A DNA stretch of 64,000 nt from Glaciihabitans sp. (GTDB lineage: Bacteria > Actinomycetota > Actinomycetes > Actinomycetales > Microbacteriaceae), in assembly GCA_025464095.1 (NCBI GenBank), contig JAODMF010000001.1, positions 59,782-123,781 on the forward strand, given 5' to 3'. Both the position numbers and the translations under genes were made by a program. Below are positions 48,532-58,170 of this stretch, one piece after another (position 1 is the first letter of the stretch; every line of letters begins with the position of its first letter). The notes below the pieces were generated by a model that saw only the letters and a list, made by a program, of their open reading frames with translations, had not been told where the DNA came from and made no database searches.

Positions 48532-49190
48532 CGCTGCCTCATCTCCTCGAGTGCGGTAATGCCAGCCGAACGTTCTCGTGTCGATATGCTCCTCGCGAGG
48601 TCGGCCGCGATAACGGCATCCGGCGCAAAGCGTCCGTCGAACCTCAGTGAGTCGTGGCGCTCATAGATCGTCACGTCACCGTTGTCGTCGGCCGACAGAA
48701 GGTGCCGTCGCACGAACGACTCGAGAGTCTCGTCGCGAACGTAACCCTCGACGACGTGGGTCTGGCTGGTGAGTTCGGTGTCGATCACGTCTGCAGCGCT
48801 CCGGCCGGTGAGCACGAGCTCGCTGGCGGTCTTCGTGATTGAGTCCGCGGCAAATCGATGCGCAATTGCGCGAGAGGCGACTCTGCGTGCAATCTCTTCC
48901 GAAGTGCTCGTGCGGATACGGCGACGGATGCGCGCGACTGTGCTCTGCGAGATCCCGGTCGACGATTCTCCAGAGAGCTCACCGAGGAGCGCCCAAGAAG
49001 ATGCGGCCGACCAGGTGCGCCCCGCCCCTGCGTTGAGCGACCGGCGCTCGCTGATTGAGCGGGGCGTGACGAGCCAGGTGCCGTCGGAGAGTTGCTCACC
49101 GGAGAGCTTGCCAGCCCGCAGGAGGTCTGTGACTTGGCGTTGAGACACGCCGAGTGCCCGGGCGGCATCCTTCGTCATCAAGCTATCCAT
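48507..49190 (-). CDS. HTH (excisionase/MerR-like N-terminal domain) protein, putative antitoxin partner
   Basis: LMTKDAARALGVSQRQVTDLLRAGKLSGEQLSDGTWLVTPRSI; SD GGAGGTG; 25-bp overlap with the downstream nucleotidyltransferase gene. Confidence 0.7.
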   Translation of the reverse strand: MDSLMTKDAARALGVSQRQVTDLLRAGKLSGEQLSDGTWLVTPRSISERRSLNAGAGRTWSAASSWALLGELSGESSTGISQSTVARIRRRIRTSTSEEIARRVASRAIAHRFAADSITKTASELVLTGRSAADVIDTELTSQTHVVEGYVRDETLESFVRRHLLSADDNGDVTIYERHDSLRFDGRFAPDAVIAADLARSISTRERSAGITALEEMRQRWLAKHTR

Positions 49191-49213
49191 GTCATTTCAC
49201 CTCCGTTATCAGA

Positions 49214-49237
49214 GCAATTATGACATATCCGAATTGC
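49214..49237. promoter_or_regulatory. Candidate operator palindrome GCAATT-N12-AATTGC upstream of the HTH/nucleotidyltransferase operon
   Basis: Inverted repeat within 50 bp of the HTH gene start. Confidence 0.5.
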
Positions 49238-49417
49238 GGCCGAAAGGCCGGTCCCGGAACCTCCTTTGCCTATTCCAAGGGCTGGAATACCCAAAGGAAC
49301 AGCTGGCGCTGTGTTCTTGCTCATCAGCCGCCACCCCCGCGCTGCGCCCGCTTCCCAACCTCCGACAGTCATCGCAAGCTCGTGGAGTGGGAGGTTGGGA
49401 AGTAAAGGGGTGGCGGC
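49237..49417. other. Structured intergenic region with three successive hairpins
   Basis: CGGCC-GAAA-GGCCG (49237-49250); CCTTTG.cc.TATTCCA-agggc-TGGAATA.cc.CAAAGG (49263-49297); 11+13 bp arms 49327-49363/49390-49417. Confidence 0.65.
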
Positions 49418-49530
49418 AGATAATCAAAAAGAAGCCTGGGTGCTGGGAGAGAAGCTGTGGACTCTGAATGGAGGCCGTAAGCACCGCTGAGGGGCGGGGT
49501 CGCTAAGCAGTCACCGTTAGGCGCCCGGGC

Positions 49531-49808
49531 TTAACCCAGGGCCTCGGCTAGGTGCTCAAACTCAAGCTCATGATTGAACGGTTCTCGTTCGGAGGTAGGA
49601 CTGAACCGCCGGATTGCATCGAGGTTGATGAGTGCGTGCGGCGTCGTCTCCATGTCGCTGATCGCGTTTGCAACTGTCGTCTTGCCCGATCCGACTGTCC
49701 ATTCAGGAAGAGTAGCTGGCCCGCATCGCCGCCCTTCAGGTCCGAGCGGCCAAAGCGATGCAGCGATGTTGCAGCGACAGAACACCGCCATTTCTTGATA
49801 AAAAGCAC
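49531..49808 (-). pseudogene. Frameshifted, truncated P-loop kinase-like relic
   Basis: LLFLNG in one frame (49548..49808), VGSGKTTVANAISDMETTPHALINLDAIRRFSPTSEREPFNHELEF in another (49531..49791). Confidence 0.75.
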
Positions 49809-49837
49809 ACGACTTTCTGGCGAATCGAGTCAGTTTG

Positions 49838-50485
49838 TTATGGCGAGAGGAGGTCTCGACGCGCTTGATCCAGTCCCTCGACTCGGAGTTTCCATGACGG
49901 CCTACGAAAATCGTCCCGCGGAAGTCTCAACCGTTGTTCCTCTATGGCCTGACCCGGCCTTGGGGCTGCTCGTGAGATCCCGTTGTCCGTATATCCGAGG
50001 CGACGTGAGACTCCGAGCGACGCCGCGTTCCAAGTTGCAGCACCAGATTCCGCCACGTCTGCGCCGAGGTGGTCAAACGCGAAGATGAGCATGGCTGCTC
50101 GCATCTCCGTGCCGAGACCTGCGCCTTGGTGGCTCCGCGTCAGCCACGACCCGCTCGACACGGTTTGCCGAACGGAAAAATCGACCGCGCTCATGTCCTG
50201 GACACCAATTGGTACCCCGTTGAGTATCACGGCGAAGTTGAGTGTCCAATTGTTCGGCTTCACGTTCAACCGTTGACGCCACTGGTGTTGGGCGAAGTTC
50301 CGACGCAGTTCATCCGGCGCTGCGTCAGTCCACGGCACGGCGAAGGGCATCACGGCCGCATCATGCACGCCGGCGTACACGGCCTCGAGCAATGCGGGGA
50401 TGTCTTCATCACGAACAATCCGCATCTGTAGTCGTGGGCTCGAAAGACTGAGACCGAACAGCGGCCAAACATCAAGAACATTCAT
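49838..50485 (-). CDS. GNAT family N-acetyltransferase
   Basis: LRIVRDEDIPAL-like N-terminus; SSGSWLTRSHQGAGLGTEMRAAMLIFAFDHLGADVAESGAATWNAASLGVSRRLGYT. Confidence 0.88.
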   Translation of the reverse strand: MNVLDVWPLFGLSLSSPRLQMRIVRDEDIPALLEAVYAGVHDAAVMPFAVPWTDAAPDELRRNFAQHQWRQRLNVKPNNWTLNFAVILNGVPIGVQDMSAVDFSVRQTVSSGSWLTRSHQGAGLGTEMRAAMLIFAFDHLGADVAESGAATWNAASLGVSRRLGYTDNGISRAAPRPGQAIEEQRLRLPRDDFRRPSWKLRVEGLDQARRDLLSP

Positions 50486-50546
50486 TTTCCGAGCGTAAGC
50501 GCAACCCAACCAGCCGCAAAGGTTGTTGCAGCGACTAGCTGAACGT

Positions 50547-50726
50547 CTTACGCGACAACCGTTTGGGTATGTCGTTCACCCCCACGCGGACCAGTATGAC
50601 CGTTGCCAAATTATTGCCGCGGACGGCGAATGCGGCTTTCGTCCCGAAGCGGACATAGCCTCTGATCAGCTATTTCCTGTGGTGCCCCCACGCAGATTCG
50701 AACTGCGGCCCCTGCCTCCGGAGGGC
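50547..50726. repeat. Right copy of ~180-bp imperfect direct repeat, overlapping intact tRNA-Arg
   Basis: Alignable by eye to 47394-47581. Confidence 0.85.
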
Positions 50727-50754
50727 AGTGCTCTATCCCCTGAGCTATGGGGGC
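50680..50754 (-). tRNA. tRNA-Arg (anticodon CCG), CCA encoded
   Basis: GCCCCCA TA GCTC AGGGGATAG AGC A CTGCC CTCCGGA GGCAG GGGCC GCAG TTCGAAT CTGC G TGGGGGC A CCA cloverleaf. Confidence 0.96.
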
Positions 50755-50844
50755 CCAGTGCGTAGCTAGATTAGCAGCCCGGGTTGACCGCCTCGACGGC
50801 CGAGTGCCCGCAGTCGCGCGCCTTCGCCGTGACATCATCGAAGG

Positions 50845-51639
50845 ATGCTGCGCACCGTATCCGCCCACGTCGAGCTCGACATCCGGGGCGAGACGAATAT
50901 GGTGTTCAGCCTGGCGGCCGCCCGGAGCGCGAACCTCGTCGAGGAGAGCGTCGGATTCGTCGTCGACGGCGTCGAGATCGGGTCGCGCGAAATCGGGGAC
51001 GTCCACGGCACCCGCCTGCACCATTTCGTCGCGAACGAGGGCCGGATGGTCGTCGACTACTTCGCGCAGGTCGAGGGCCGCGCCGCTCCCGCGCCGGTCG
51101 ACGAGCGCGACCTCATCACCTACCTGCGCCCGAGCCGCTACTGCCAGTCGGACAGCCTGACGCCGACGGCGCGCTCCGAGTTCGGTGGTCTCTCGGGTCA
51201 CGTACTGCTGCAGGCAGTCAGCGACTGGGTGTTCAACCGCCTGCGTTACACGTCCGGGTCGAGCCTTCCAACGGATGGCGCCACGCGCACCCTGCTGAAC
51301 CGTGAGGGCGTCTGCCGTGACTTCGCACACGTGACGATCGCCCTCCTTCGCGCCATGGAGGTGCCAGCACGCATGGTCGCGGTCTACGCCCCGGGCCTCT
51401 CGCCGATGGACTTCCACGCCGTCACGGAGGCCTACGTGGATGGCGCCTGGTGGGTTGTCGACTCCACCCGCCTCGCTCCGCGCCAGGGCATGCTGCGCAT
51501 CTCGACCGGTCGCGACGCGGCTGACACCGCCTGGCTCACGAGCAACTGGACCGACCTCGCCGTGATCAACCTGCTGGTCACCGTCACCGCCGACGAGCTG
51601 CCCTACGACGACGGCTACGTGCACATCCAGTTGGGCTGA
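50845..51639 (+). CDS. Transglutaminase-like family protein
   Basis: [30 protein letters not shown] (Cys), [21 protein letters not shown] (His/Asp). Confidence 0.92.
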   Translation: MLRTVSAHVELDIRGETNMVFSLAAARSANLVEESVGFVVDGVEIGSREIGDVHGTRLHHFVANEGRMVVDYFAQVEGRAAPAPVDERDLITYLRPSRYCQSDSLTPTARSEFGGLSGHVLLQAVSDWVFNRLRYTSGSSLPTDGATRTLLNREGVCRDFAHVTIALLRAMEVPARMVAVYAPGLSPMDFHAVTEAYVDGAWWVVDSTRLAPRQGMLRISTGRDAADTAWLTSNWTDLAVINLLVTVTADELPYDDGYVHIQLG

Positions 51640-51682
51640 CCGTCGGGGGCCGCCCAGCCGCACCCCGGTAGAATCGTTCCTC

Positions 51683-53344
51683 GTGAATCCTGCCGACCTT
51701 TCCGCTTCCGTCCTCGCCATCGTGACGAGCGTGCTGGAGCGCCGAGGCTCGACCGGCACACTCACCGTCGACGACATCCCCCTCGAGCGTCCGCGAAATC
51801 GCGATCACGGCGACTGGGCCTCGAACATCGCGATGCGCCTCGCCAAGGGCCTCGGCGTGAACCCGCGCGAACTCGCCGAAGAGTTCGCCGCCGGGCTGCG
51901 CGAGGCCGACGGCGTCTCCGACGTGGAGGTCGCCGGGCCCGGCTTCATCAACATCCGCCTGGATGCCGCCGCCGCCGGTGCGCTCGCGAAGATCATCGTG
52001 GACAAGGGCGCCGAGTACGGCCGCGGGTCCCTCTACGAGGGCGTGACCATCAATCTCGAGTTCGTCTCGGCGAACCCGACGGGTCCGATCCACATCGGCG
52101 GCGTGCGGTGGGCCGCGGTCGGCGACAGCCTCGCCCGCATCTTCCAGGCCGAGGGCGGCATCGTCACTCGCGAGTACTACTTCAACGACCACGGTGCGCA
52201 GATCGATCGCTTCGCCCGCAGCCTGCTGGCGAGCTACCTCGGGGAGCCCACGCCGGAGGACGGATACGGCGGCGAGTACATCAGCGACATCGCCGCGCGC
52301 GTCGTCGCCGACTACCCGGGCGACCTGGCCGACATCCCCACCCGTGAGGAAGCGCAGGAGGTGTTCCGTTCGGTCGGCGTCGAGCTGATGTTCGGCGACA
52401 TCAAGAAGAGCCTGCACGACTTCGGCGTCGACTTCGATGTCTACTTTCACGAGAACGAGCTGCACGAGACGAAGGCCGTCGACCGCGCTCTCGCCCGCCT
52501 CAGCGAGCTCGGCGCCATCTATGAGAAGGATGGCGCTACCTGGTTCGAGTCGACGAAGTACGGGGATGACCGCGACCGCGTCGTCATCCGCAGCGACGGT
52601 GAAGCGGCCTACATCTCAGGCGACCTCGCCTACTACCTCAACAAGCGGGAGCGCGGATTCGAGCGCAACCTGATCATGCTCGGCGCCGACCACCACGGTT
52701 ACGTGCGTCGCCTGATGGCGATGACGAGCGCTTTCGGCGATACGCCGGAGTACAACCTCGAGATCCTCATCGGCCAGTTGGTGAACCTCGTGCGCGACGG
52801 CGAGCCGATGCGGATGAGCAAGCGCGCCGGAACGGTTGTCGTTCTCGAAGACCTGGTCGAGGCCGTGGGAGTGGATGCGGCCCGCTACGCGCTGGTGCGC
52901 AGCTCGAGCGACTCGCAGGTCGATATCGATCTCGACCTGCTCCAGAAGAAGACCAACGACAATCCCGTCTTCTACGTGCAGTACGCCCACGCCCGCACTC
53001 GCTCGGTGGCACGCAACGCCGCGGCGGCGGGGGTGGATCGCTCCGCCTTCGACGCGTCACTGCTCACCCATGAGACGGAGAGCATCCTGCTGGGTATCCT
53101 CGCGGAGTTCCCTCGGGTCGTGCTGCAGGCGGCAGAATTGCGGGAACCGCACCGGGTCGCGCGTTACGCGGAAGAGCTCGCCGGCGCGTACCACCGCTGG
53201 TACGACAACTGCCGCGTGACGCCACTGGGTGAGGAGCCGGTCACTGATGTGCACCGCACGCGGCTCTGGCTCAACGACGCAGCCGGCCAGGTGCTGCGCA
53301 ATGCCCTCGGCCTGCTCGGCGTGAGCGCCCCCGAACGGATGTAG
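51683..53344 (+). CDS. argS: Arginyl-tRNA synthetase
   Basis: [38 protein letters not shown]. Confidence 0.97.
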   Translation: MNPADLSASVLAIVTSVLERRGSTGTLTVDDIPLERPRNRDHGDWASNIAMRLAKGLGVNPRELAEEFAAGLREADGVSDVEVAGPGFINIRLDAAAAGALAKIIVDKGAEYGRGSLYEGVTINLEFVSANPTGPIHIGGVRWAAVGDSLARIFQAEGGIVTREYYFNDHGAQIDRFARSLLASYLGEPTPEDGYGGEYISDIAARVVADYPGDLADIPTREEAQEVFRSVGVELMFGDIKKSLHDFGVDFDVYFHENELHETKAVDRALARLSELGAIYEKDGATWFESTKYGDDRDRVVIRSDGEAAYISGDLAYYLNKRERGFERNLIMLGADHHGYVRRLMAMTSAFGDTPEYNLEILIGQLVNLVRDGEPMRMSKRAGTVVVLEDLVEAVGVDAARYALVRSSSDSQVDIDLDLLQKKTNDNPVFYVQYAHARTRSVARNAAAAGVDRSAFDASLLTHETESILLGILAEFPRVVLQAAELREPHRVARYAEELAGAYHRWYDNCRVTPLGEEPVTDVHRTRLWLNDAAGQVLRNALGLLGVSAPERM

Positions 53345-53352
53345 GAGACCGG

Positions 53353-54249
53353 ATGCCCGACCAGACTGAGCCCATCGACCCGGCCACGCGGCCAATCGCG
53401 CCGATCACGACGCCTGTCAATTCCGGGTCCGGCAACGCGCAAACGCGTCCCCTGCCGGTGGTGCATCCCGTCGAGGTCGCGCCGAGACGCAAGCGCAGAG
53501 GCTGGGTGGGCGTGGTCGTAGCGCTGGTCATCCTGGTCGCGCTCGTCGTCGCGGCATTCTTCATCGCGGAACCGTTTGTGCGCACCTACGCGGAAAAGCA
53601 GGTGCGCACGCAGGTCATCCAGGCCTTGAAACTGCCACCCACGACCGTGGTAAACGTCGACCTGGGCAGCGGATCGCTGATCCTGCAGGCGCTGACCGGG
53701 CGTATCAACGACGTTCGTGTTTCACTGCCCAAGCTCACGATGGGCGGCCTGACCGGATCGGCCGTGCTGACGGCGAAAGGCGTTCCTCTCGACTCGTCAC
53801 AGGAAGTGAACGCGCTCACGATCAGGGTCGCCGTGCCACAGAAAGCACTCCAGTCGATCGCATCGAACGTCCAGGGATCGACGAAGCCGACGGTTACCCT
53901 TGGCGCCGGAGTCGCGAAGATTGCCACGACCTATTCACTGTTTGGCGTGTCCGTGCCGCTCGCCATCGACATCAAGCCGAGTGCGGATGCCGGGCGCCTG
54001 AAGTTCACTCCCGAGAACTTCTACGTCAACGGCGGCAAGGTGAGCCTCAGTGACGTGGAGAAGTCACCCATCGGCGGGCTCGTGGGCTCCGCGCTCGGCG
54101 GAACCTCGCTGTGCGTTGCACAGGACCTGCCGAAGTCGTTCGTGCTCAGCAAGGCGACCGTCATCTCGAAAGAGGTGGTGCTGATGGTCACGGGCAACCA
54201 TGCCAAACTCAACGGCAAGGATCTCGCGGTTCGCGGCACCTGCAAATAG
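53353..54249 (+). CDS. LmeA-type (DUF2993) membrane-anchored protein
   Basis: Single N-terminal TM; AEKQVRTQVIQAL...LTGRINDVRVSLPKLTMGGLTG. Confidence 0.8.
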   Translation: MPDQTEPIDPATRPIAPITTPVNSGSGNAQTRPLPVVHPVEVAPRRKRRGWVGVVVALVILVALVVAAFFIAEPFVRTYAEKQVRTQVIQALKLPPTTVVNVDLGSGSLILQALTGRINDVRVSLPKLTMGGLTGSAVLTAKGVPLDSSQEVNALTIRVAVPQKALQSIASNVQGSTKPTVTLGAGVAKIATTYSLFGVSVPLAIDIKPSADAGRLKFTPENFYVNGGKVSLSDVEKSPIGGLVGSALGGTSLCVAQDLPKSFVLSKATVISKEVVLMVTGNHAKLNGKDLAVRGTCK

Positions 54250-54341
54250 CCGCCTGCAGCGAAACGCTACGATGGTGACGGCTTCAGGGACCAAGCCGGG
54301 TTCGCTCGCCTCACTCAACCAATATTCCGTGAGGTAGTTCC

Positions 54342-55751
54342 GTGTCCGCCAATCCGCTCGCTCCGTCGTGGCTTCAGCCGCCCGATGACGCGAATTCGCT
54401 TCCCCCGGCCGTCTGGTCGCAGAACGTCTCGCGCGCCGCATCCGGCGAACTGACCGTCGCCGGGCTCGGCGCATCCGCTATCGCTGCTCGCTTCGGCACG
54501 CCGGTCTACGTCGTCGACGAGGCGGATGCCCGCAGCCGCGCCCGAGGCATCCGTGAGTCGTTCGACCGCGAGTTCGCCCGCGTCGGATCGAGCGCGAAGG
54601 TGTACTACGCAGGCAAGGCGTTCCTGTCGATCGAGGTTGCGCGCTGGATGGCCGATGCCGGCCTCAACATCGACGTGTGCAGCGGGGGAGAACTGGCCGT
54701 CGCACTCGCCGCCGGGGTCGACCCGTCGCGGCTCGGCCTGCATGGCAATAACAAGAGCGTGGCCGAAATCGACCGTGCGGTACGGGTCGGTCTCGGAGCG
54801 ATCGTGCTCGACAGTCTCGTCGAGATCGAACGGGTGGCGGATGCCGCGGCCCGCCACGGCCGAATCCAGCCGGTTCGCCTGCGGATCAACAGCGGCGTGC
54901 ACGCGTCGACCCACGAGTACCTGGCCACGGCCCGCGAAGACCAGAAGTTCGGCATTCCACTGGCCGACGCCGAGGATGTCGTCGCGCGCATCCGCGGCCA
55001 CGAATCGCTTGCCTTCCTCGGCCTGCACTCGCACATCGGCTCACAGATCTTCGACACCGACGGTTTCGCCGAGGCCGCCTCCCGACTGTTCGCCCTGCAC
55101 GCCCGGCTGCTCGCGCGGGGTCCTGTTCCCGAGCTCAACCTCGGCGGAGGATTCGGTATCGCCTACACGAGCGTGGATACGCCGACCCCGCTCGATGAGA
55201 TCGCCCGCCGCTTCGCCGACATCGTTTCGACCGCGGCCGCCGAGTTCGGCGTGCCTGTGCCGGTCGTCGCGATCGAGCCCGGACGCGCGATCATCGGGCC
55301 CTCGACGTTCACGCTGTACGAGGTCGGAACAATCAAGGACGTGGAAGTGACTTTGCCCGCCTCGACCGGCGGCGTCGCGATTCGCAAGTACGTGAGCATC
55401 GATGGCGGCATGAGCGACAACATCCGCCCCGCCCTGTATGGAGCCGACTACTCGGCGCGCATTGCGGGCCGACGCAGCGGCGCGGGCACGGCCCTCGTGC
55501 GTGTCGCGGGCAAGCACTGCGAATCCGGCGACATCGTGGTGCACGCGGAGTACCTGCCGGGGGATGTCGCACCGGGAGACCTGCTTGCCGTGCCCGCGAC
55601 CGGCGCCTATTGCTGGGCGCTCGCGAACAACTACAACTACCTTGGCCGCCCGCCGGTCATCGCGGTGAAGGACGGCGTCGCTCGAGTGCTGATTCGCCGC
55701 GAAACCGAAGACGACCTGCTGCGCCGCGACACGGGCCTGGCCGCCGAATGA
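54342..55751 (+). CDS. lysA: Diaminopimelate decarboxylase
   Basis: VYYAGKAFLSIEVARWMADAGLNIDVCSGGELAVAL; HSHIGSQI; SIDGGMSDNIRPALYGADY. Confidence 0.97.
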   Translation: MSANPLAPSWLQPPDDANSLPPAVWSQNVSRAASGELTVAGLGASAIAARFGTPVYVVDEADARSRARGIRESFDREFARVGSSAKVYYAGKAFLSIEVARWMADAGLNIDVCSGGELAVALAAGVDPSRLGLHGNNKSVAEIDRAVRVGLGAIVLDSLVEIERVADAAARHGRIQPVRLRINSGVHASTHEYLATAREDQKFGIPLADAEDVVARIRGHESLAFLGLHSHIGSQIFDTDGFAEAASRLFALHARLLARGPVPELNLGGGFGIAYTSVDTPTPLDEIARRFADIVSTAAAEFGVPVPVVAIEPGRAIIGPSTFTLYEVGTIKDVEVTLPASTGGVAIRKYVSIDGGMSDNIRPALYGADYSARIAGRRSGAGTALVRVAGKHCESGDIVVHAEYLPGDVAPGDLLAVPATGAYCWALANNYNYLGRPPVIAVKDGVARVLIRRETEDDLLRRDTGLAAE

Positions 55752-55764
55752 ACCGGGAGACACC

Positions 55765-57093
55765 GTGATCGAGTACCGCAACCTGCGCATCGCCCTGCTG
55801 GGAGGTGGCAGCGTCGGCGCCCAGGTGGCCTCGCTGCTGCTGGCCCACGGCGAGGAGCTCGCTAACCGGGTCGGTGCCGGGCTCGAACTGGTCGGGGTCG
55901 CGGTGCGCGACATCGACGCCGAACGCACGCCGGCCATCCCCAGGCACCTGCTGACCACGGATGCCGAGTCGCTCATCCTCGGCGCCGACATCGTCATCGA
56001 ACTCATGGGTGGCCTCGAGCCGGCGCGCACGTACATCCTCCAGGCCATCAACTCCGGCGCGGATGTCATCACGGCCAACAAGGCGCTGCTGGCGACCCAC
56101 GGCCCCGAGCTGTTCGAAGCGGCGGAGCAGGTGGGCGCCCAGCTGTACTACGAGGCCGCTGTCGGTGGGGCGATCCCGATCATCCGCCCGCTGCGCGACA
56201 GCCTCGCCGGTGACCGGGTCAAGCGCATCCTGGGGATCGTCAACGGCACGACCAACTTCATTCTCGACCGCATGGACCTGCACGGCGATTCCCTCGAAGA
56301 GGCGCTCGCCACCGCCACCCAGCTCGGGTACGCAGAGGCGGACCCGACCGCGGATATCGAGGGCTACGACGCTGCGCAGAAGGTGGCGATCCTGGCGAGC
56401 CTCGCCTTCCACACCACCGTGCCACTGGACGCGGTGCACCGCGAGGGAATCACCACGATCACGCAGGAGCAGGTTCTCTCCGCTCGCAAGGCCGGATACG
56501 TCGTGAAGCTTCTCGCCATCTGCGAACGACTGACGGATGCCGAAACCGGCACCGAGGGCGTCTCCGCCCGGGTCTATCCCGCCCTGATCCCGGACACCCA
56601 CCCGCTCGCCGCCGTCCACGGCGCCAACAACGCGGTGTTCCTCGAGGCGGAAGCGGCCGGCAGCCTGATGTTCTACGGCGCGGGCGCCGGCGGCATCGAG
56701 ACGGCATCGGCAGTGCTCGGCGACCTGGTGTCCGCCGCCCGCAGGCACGTCATCGGTGGGCCGGGAGTCGCGGAGTCCACCCATGCCGAAATTCCCGTCC
56801 TGCCCATCTCGAGTGTCACGACGCGCTACCAGATCACCCTCGAGGTAGCCGACGAGCCCGGCGTTCTTGCGCGCATCGCGAGCCTGTTCAGTGAGCACTC
56901 GGTGTCGGTCGAGGCCGTGGCCCAGTCGGTTGCCGCCATCGCCTCCGGTACGGACGCAACCCGAGCCACCGCTACCCTTGTGATTGGCACCCACGAGGCG
57001 ACGGAAGCAGCGCTCGCGGCTACGGTCGCGGCCCTTGACCGGAGTGACGTGGTGACCGCCGTCGTGTCTGTCTTGAGAGTTGAGGGACTGTAA
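55765..57093 (+). CDS. hom: Homoserine dehydrogenase
   Basis: ALLGGGSVGAQVASLL; YYEAAVGGAIPIIRPLRDSLAGD; C-terminal ACT domain. Confidence 0.97.
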   Translation: MIEYRNLRIALLGGGSVGAQVASLLLAHGEELANRVGAGLELVGVAVRDIDAERTPAIPRHLLTTDAESLILGADIVIELMGGLEPARTYILQAINSGADVITANKALLATHGPELFEAAEQVGAQLYYEAAVGGAIPIIRPLRDSLAGDRVKRILGIVNGTTNFILDRMDLHGDSLEEALATATQLGYAEADPTADIEGYDAAQKVAILASLAFHTTVPLDAVHREGITTITQEQVLSARKAGYVVKLLAICERLTDAETGTEGVSARVYPALIPDTHPLAAVHGANNAVFLEAEAAGSLMFYGAGAGGIETASAVLGDLVSAARRHVIGGPGVAESTHAEIPVLPISSVTTRYQITLEVADEPGVLARIASLFSEHSVSVEAVAQSVAAIASGTDATRATATLVIGTHEATEAALAATVAALDRSDVVTAVVSVLRVEGL

Positions 57094-58170
57094 GTGGCCA
57101 ACCAGTGGCGCGGAGTACTCCGTGAATACGCCGATCGTCTGAACATCTCCGATGCGACGCCCATCATTACGCTCGGCGAGGGCGGGACGCCTCTCATCCC
57201 TGCGGACGCACTCTCTGCCCGCACCGGTGCGAAGGTCTGGGTCAAGTTCGAGGGAATGAACCCAACGGGATCCTTCAAGGACCGCGGCATGACAATGGCG
57301 GTCTCGAAGGCGGTCGAGCACGGGGCGAAGGCGATCATCTGCGCCTCCACCGGCAACACCTCCGCGTCAGCCGCGGCATACGCCACGCACGCCGGTATCA
57401 CCGCCGCGGTTCTCGTGCCCGAGGGCAAGATCGCGATGGGCAAGCTCGCCCAGGCCATCGCCCACGGGGCCGAGCTGCTCCAGGTGCAGGGCAACTTCGA
57501 CGACTGCCTCGACATCGCGCGCGACCTCGCCGCGAACTACCCGGTTCACCTCGTCAACTCGGTCAACCCGGACCGCATCGAGGGCCAGAAGACCGCCGCG
57601 TTCGAGGTCGTCGAGGTACTCGGGGATGCGCCCGACTTCCACATTGTGCCGGTCGGCAACGCGGGCAACTACACCGCATACTTCCGCGGCTACAGCGAGG
57701 AACTCGCGCGCGGCGAATCCACCCGGCTGCCCCGCATGTTCGGCTTCCAGGCCGAGGGCAGTGCGCCGATCGTCCTCGGACACGTGGTGAAGCATCCGGA
57801 GACCATCGCCAGCGCGATCCGTATCGGCAACCCCGCGTCGTGGGAGCTCGCGACCGCGGCCAGGGAGACGAGCAACGGTTACTTCGGCGCCATCAGTGAC
57901 ACCCACATCCTGGAGGCGCACCGCATCCTGTCATCCGAGGTCGGCATTTTCGTCGAGCCGGCGTCAGCGATCAGCGTCGCGGGACTCCTTGAGCGCAGCG
58001 AAGCGGGCGAGATCCCCAAGGGCGCGACGGTTGTGCTCACGGTTACCGGTCACGGCCTGAAGGACCCGCAGTGGGCGCTTCGCGCGGCCGATGGTTCGGA
58101 CGTTCAGCCGACCGTTGTCGCGAACGACACCGGTGAGGTCGCCAGCGTGCTCGGACTGAGCAAGGCATGA
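57094..58170 (+). CDS. thrC: Threonine synthase
   Basis: [34 protein letters not shown]. Confidence 0.97.
   Translation: MANQWRGVLREYADRLNISDATPIITLGEGGTPLIPADALSARTGAKVWVKFEGMNPTGSFKDRGMTMAVSKAVEHGAKAIICASTGNTSASAAAYATHAGITAAVLVPEGKIAMGKLAQAIAHGAELLQVQGNFDDCLDIARDLAANYPVHLVNSVNPDRIEGQKTAAFEVVEVLGDAPDFHIVPVGNAGNYTAYFRGYSEELARGESTRLPRMFGFQAEGSAPIVLGHVVKHPETIASAIRIGNPASWELATAARETSNGYFGAISDTHILEAHRILSSEVGIFVEPASAISVAGLLERSEAGEIPKGATVVLTVTGHGLKDPQWALRAADGSDVQPTVVANDTGEVASVLGLSKA

Noticed and set aside
47764-49190. Canonical AbiEi/AbiEii type IV TA system
   Set aside because: The nucleotidyltransferase fits, but the partner lacks a recognisable AbiEi-like organisation by eye; kept only as a non-canonical candidate.
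49237-49530. Retron msr/msd region
   Set aside because: Hairpin cluster is suggestive but no reverse transcriptase ORF is visible in the window.
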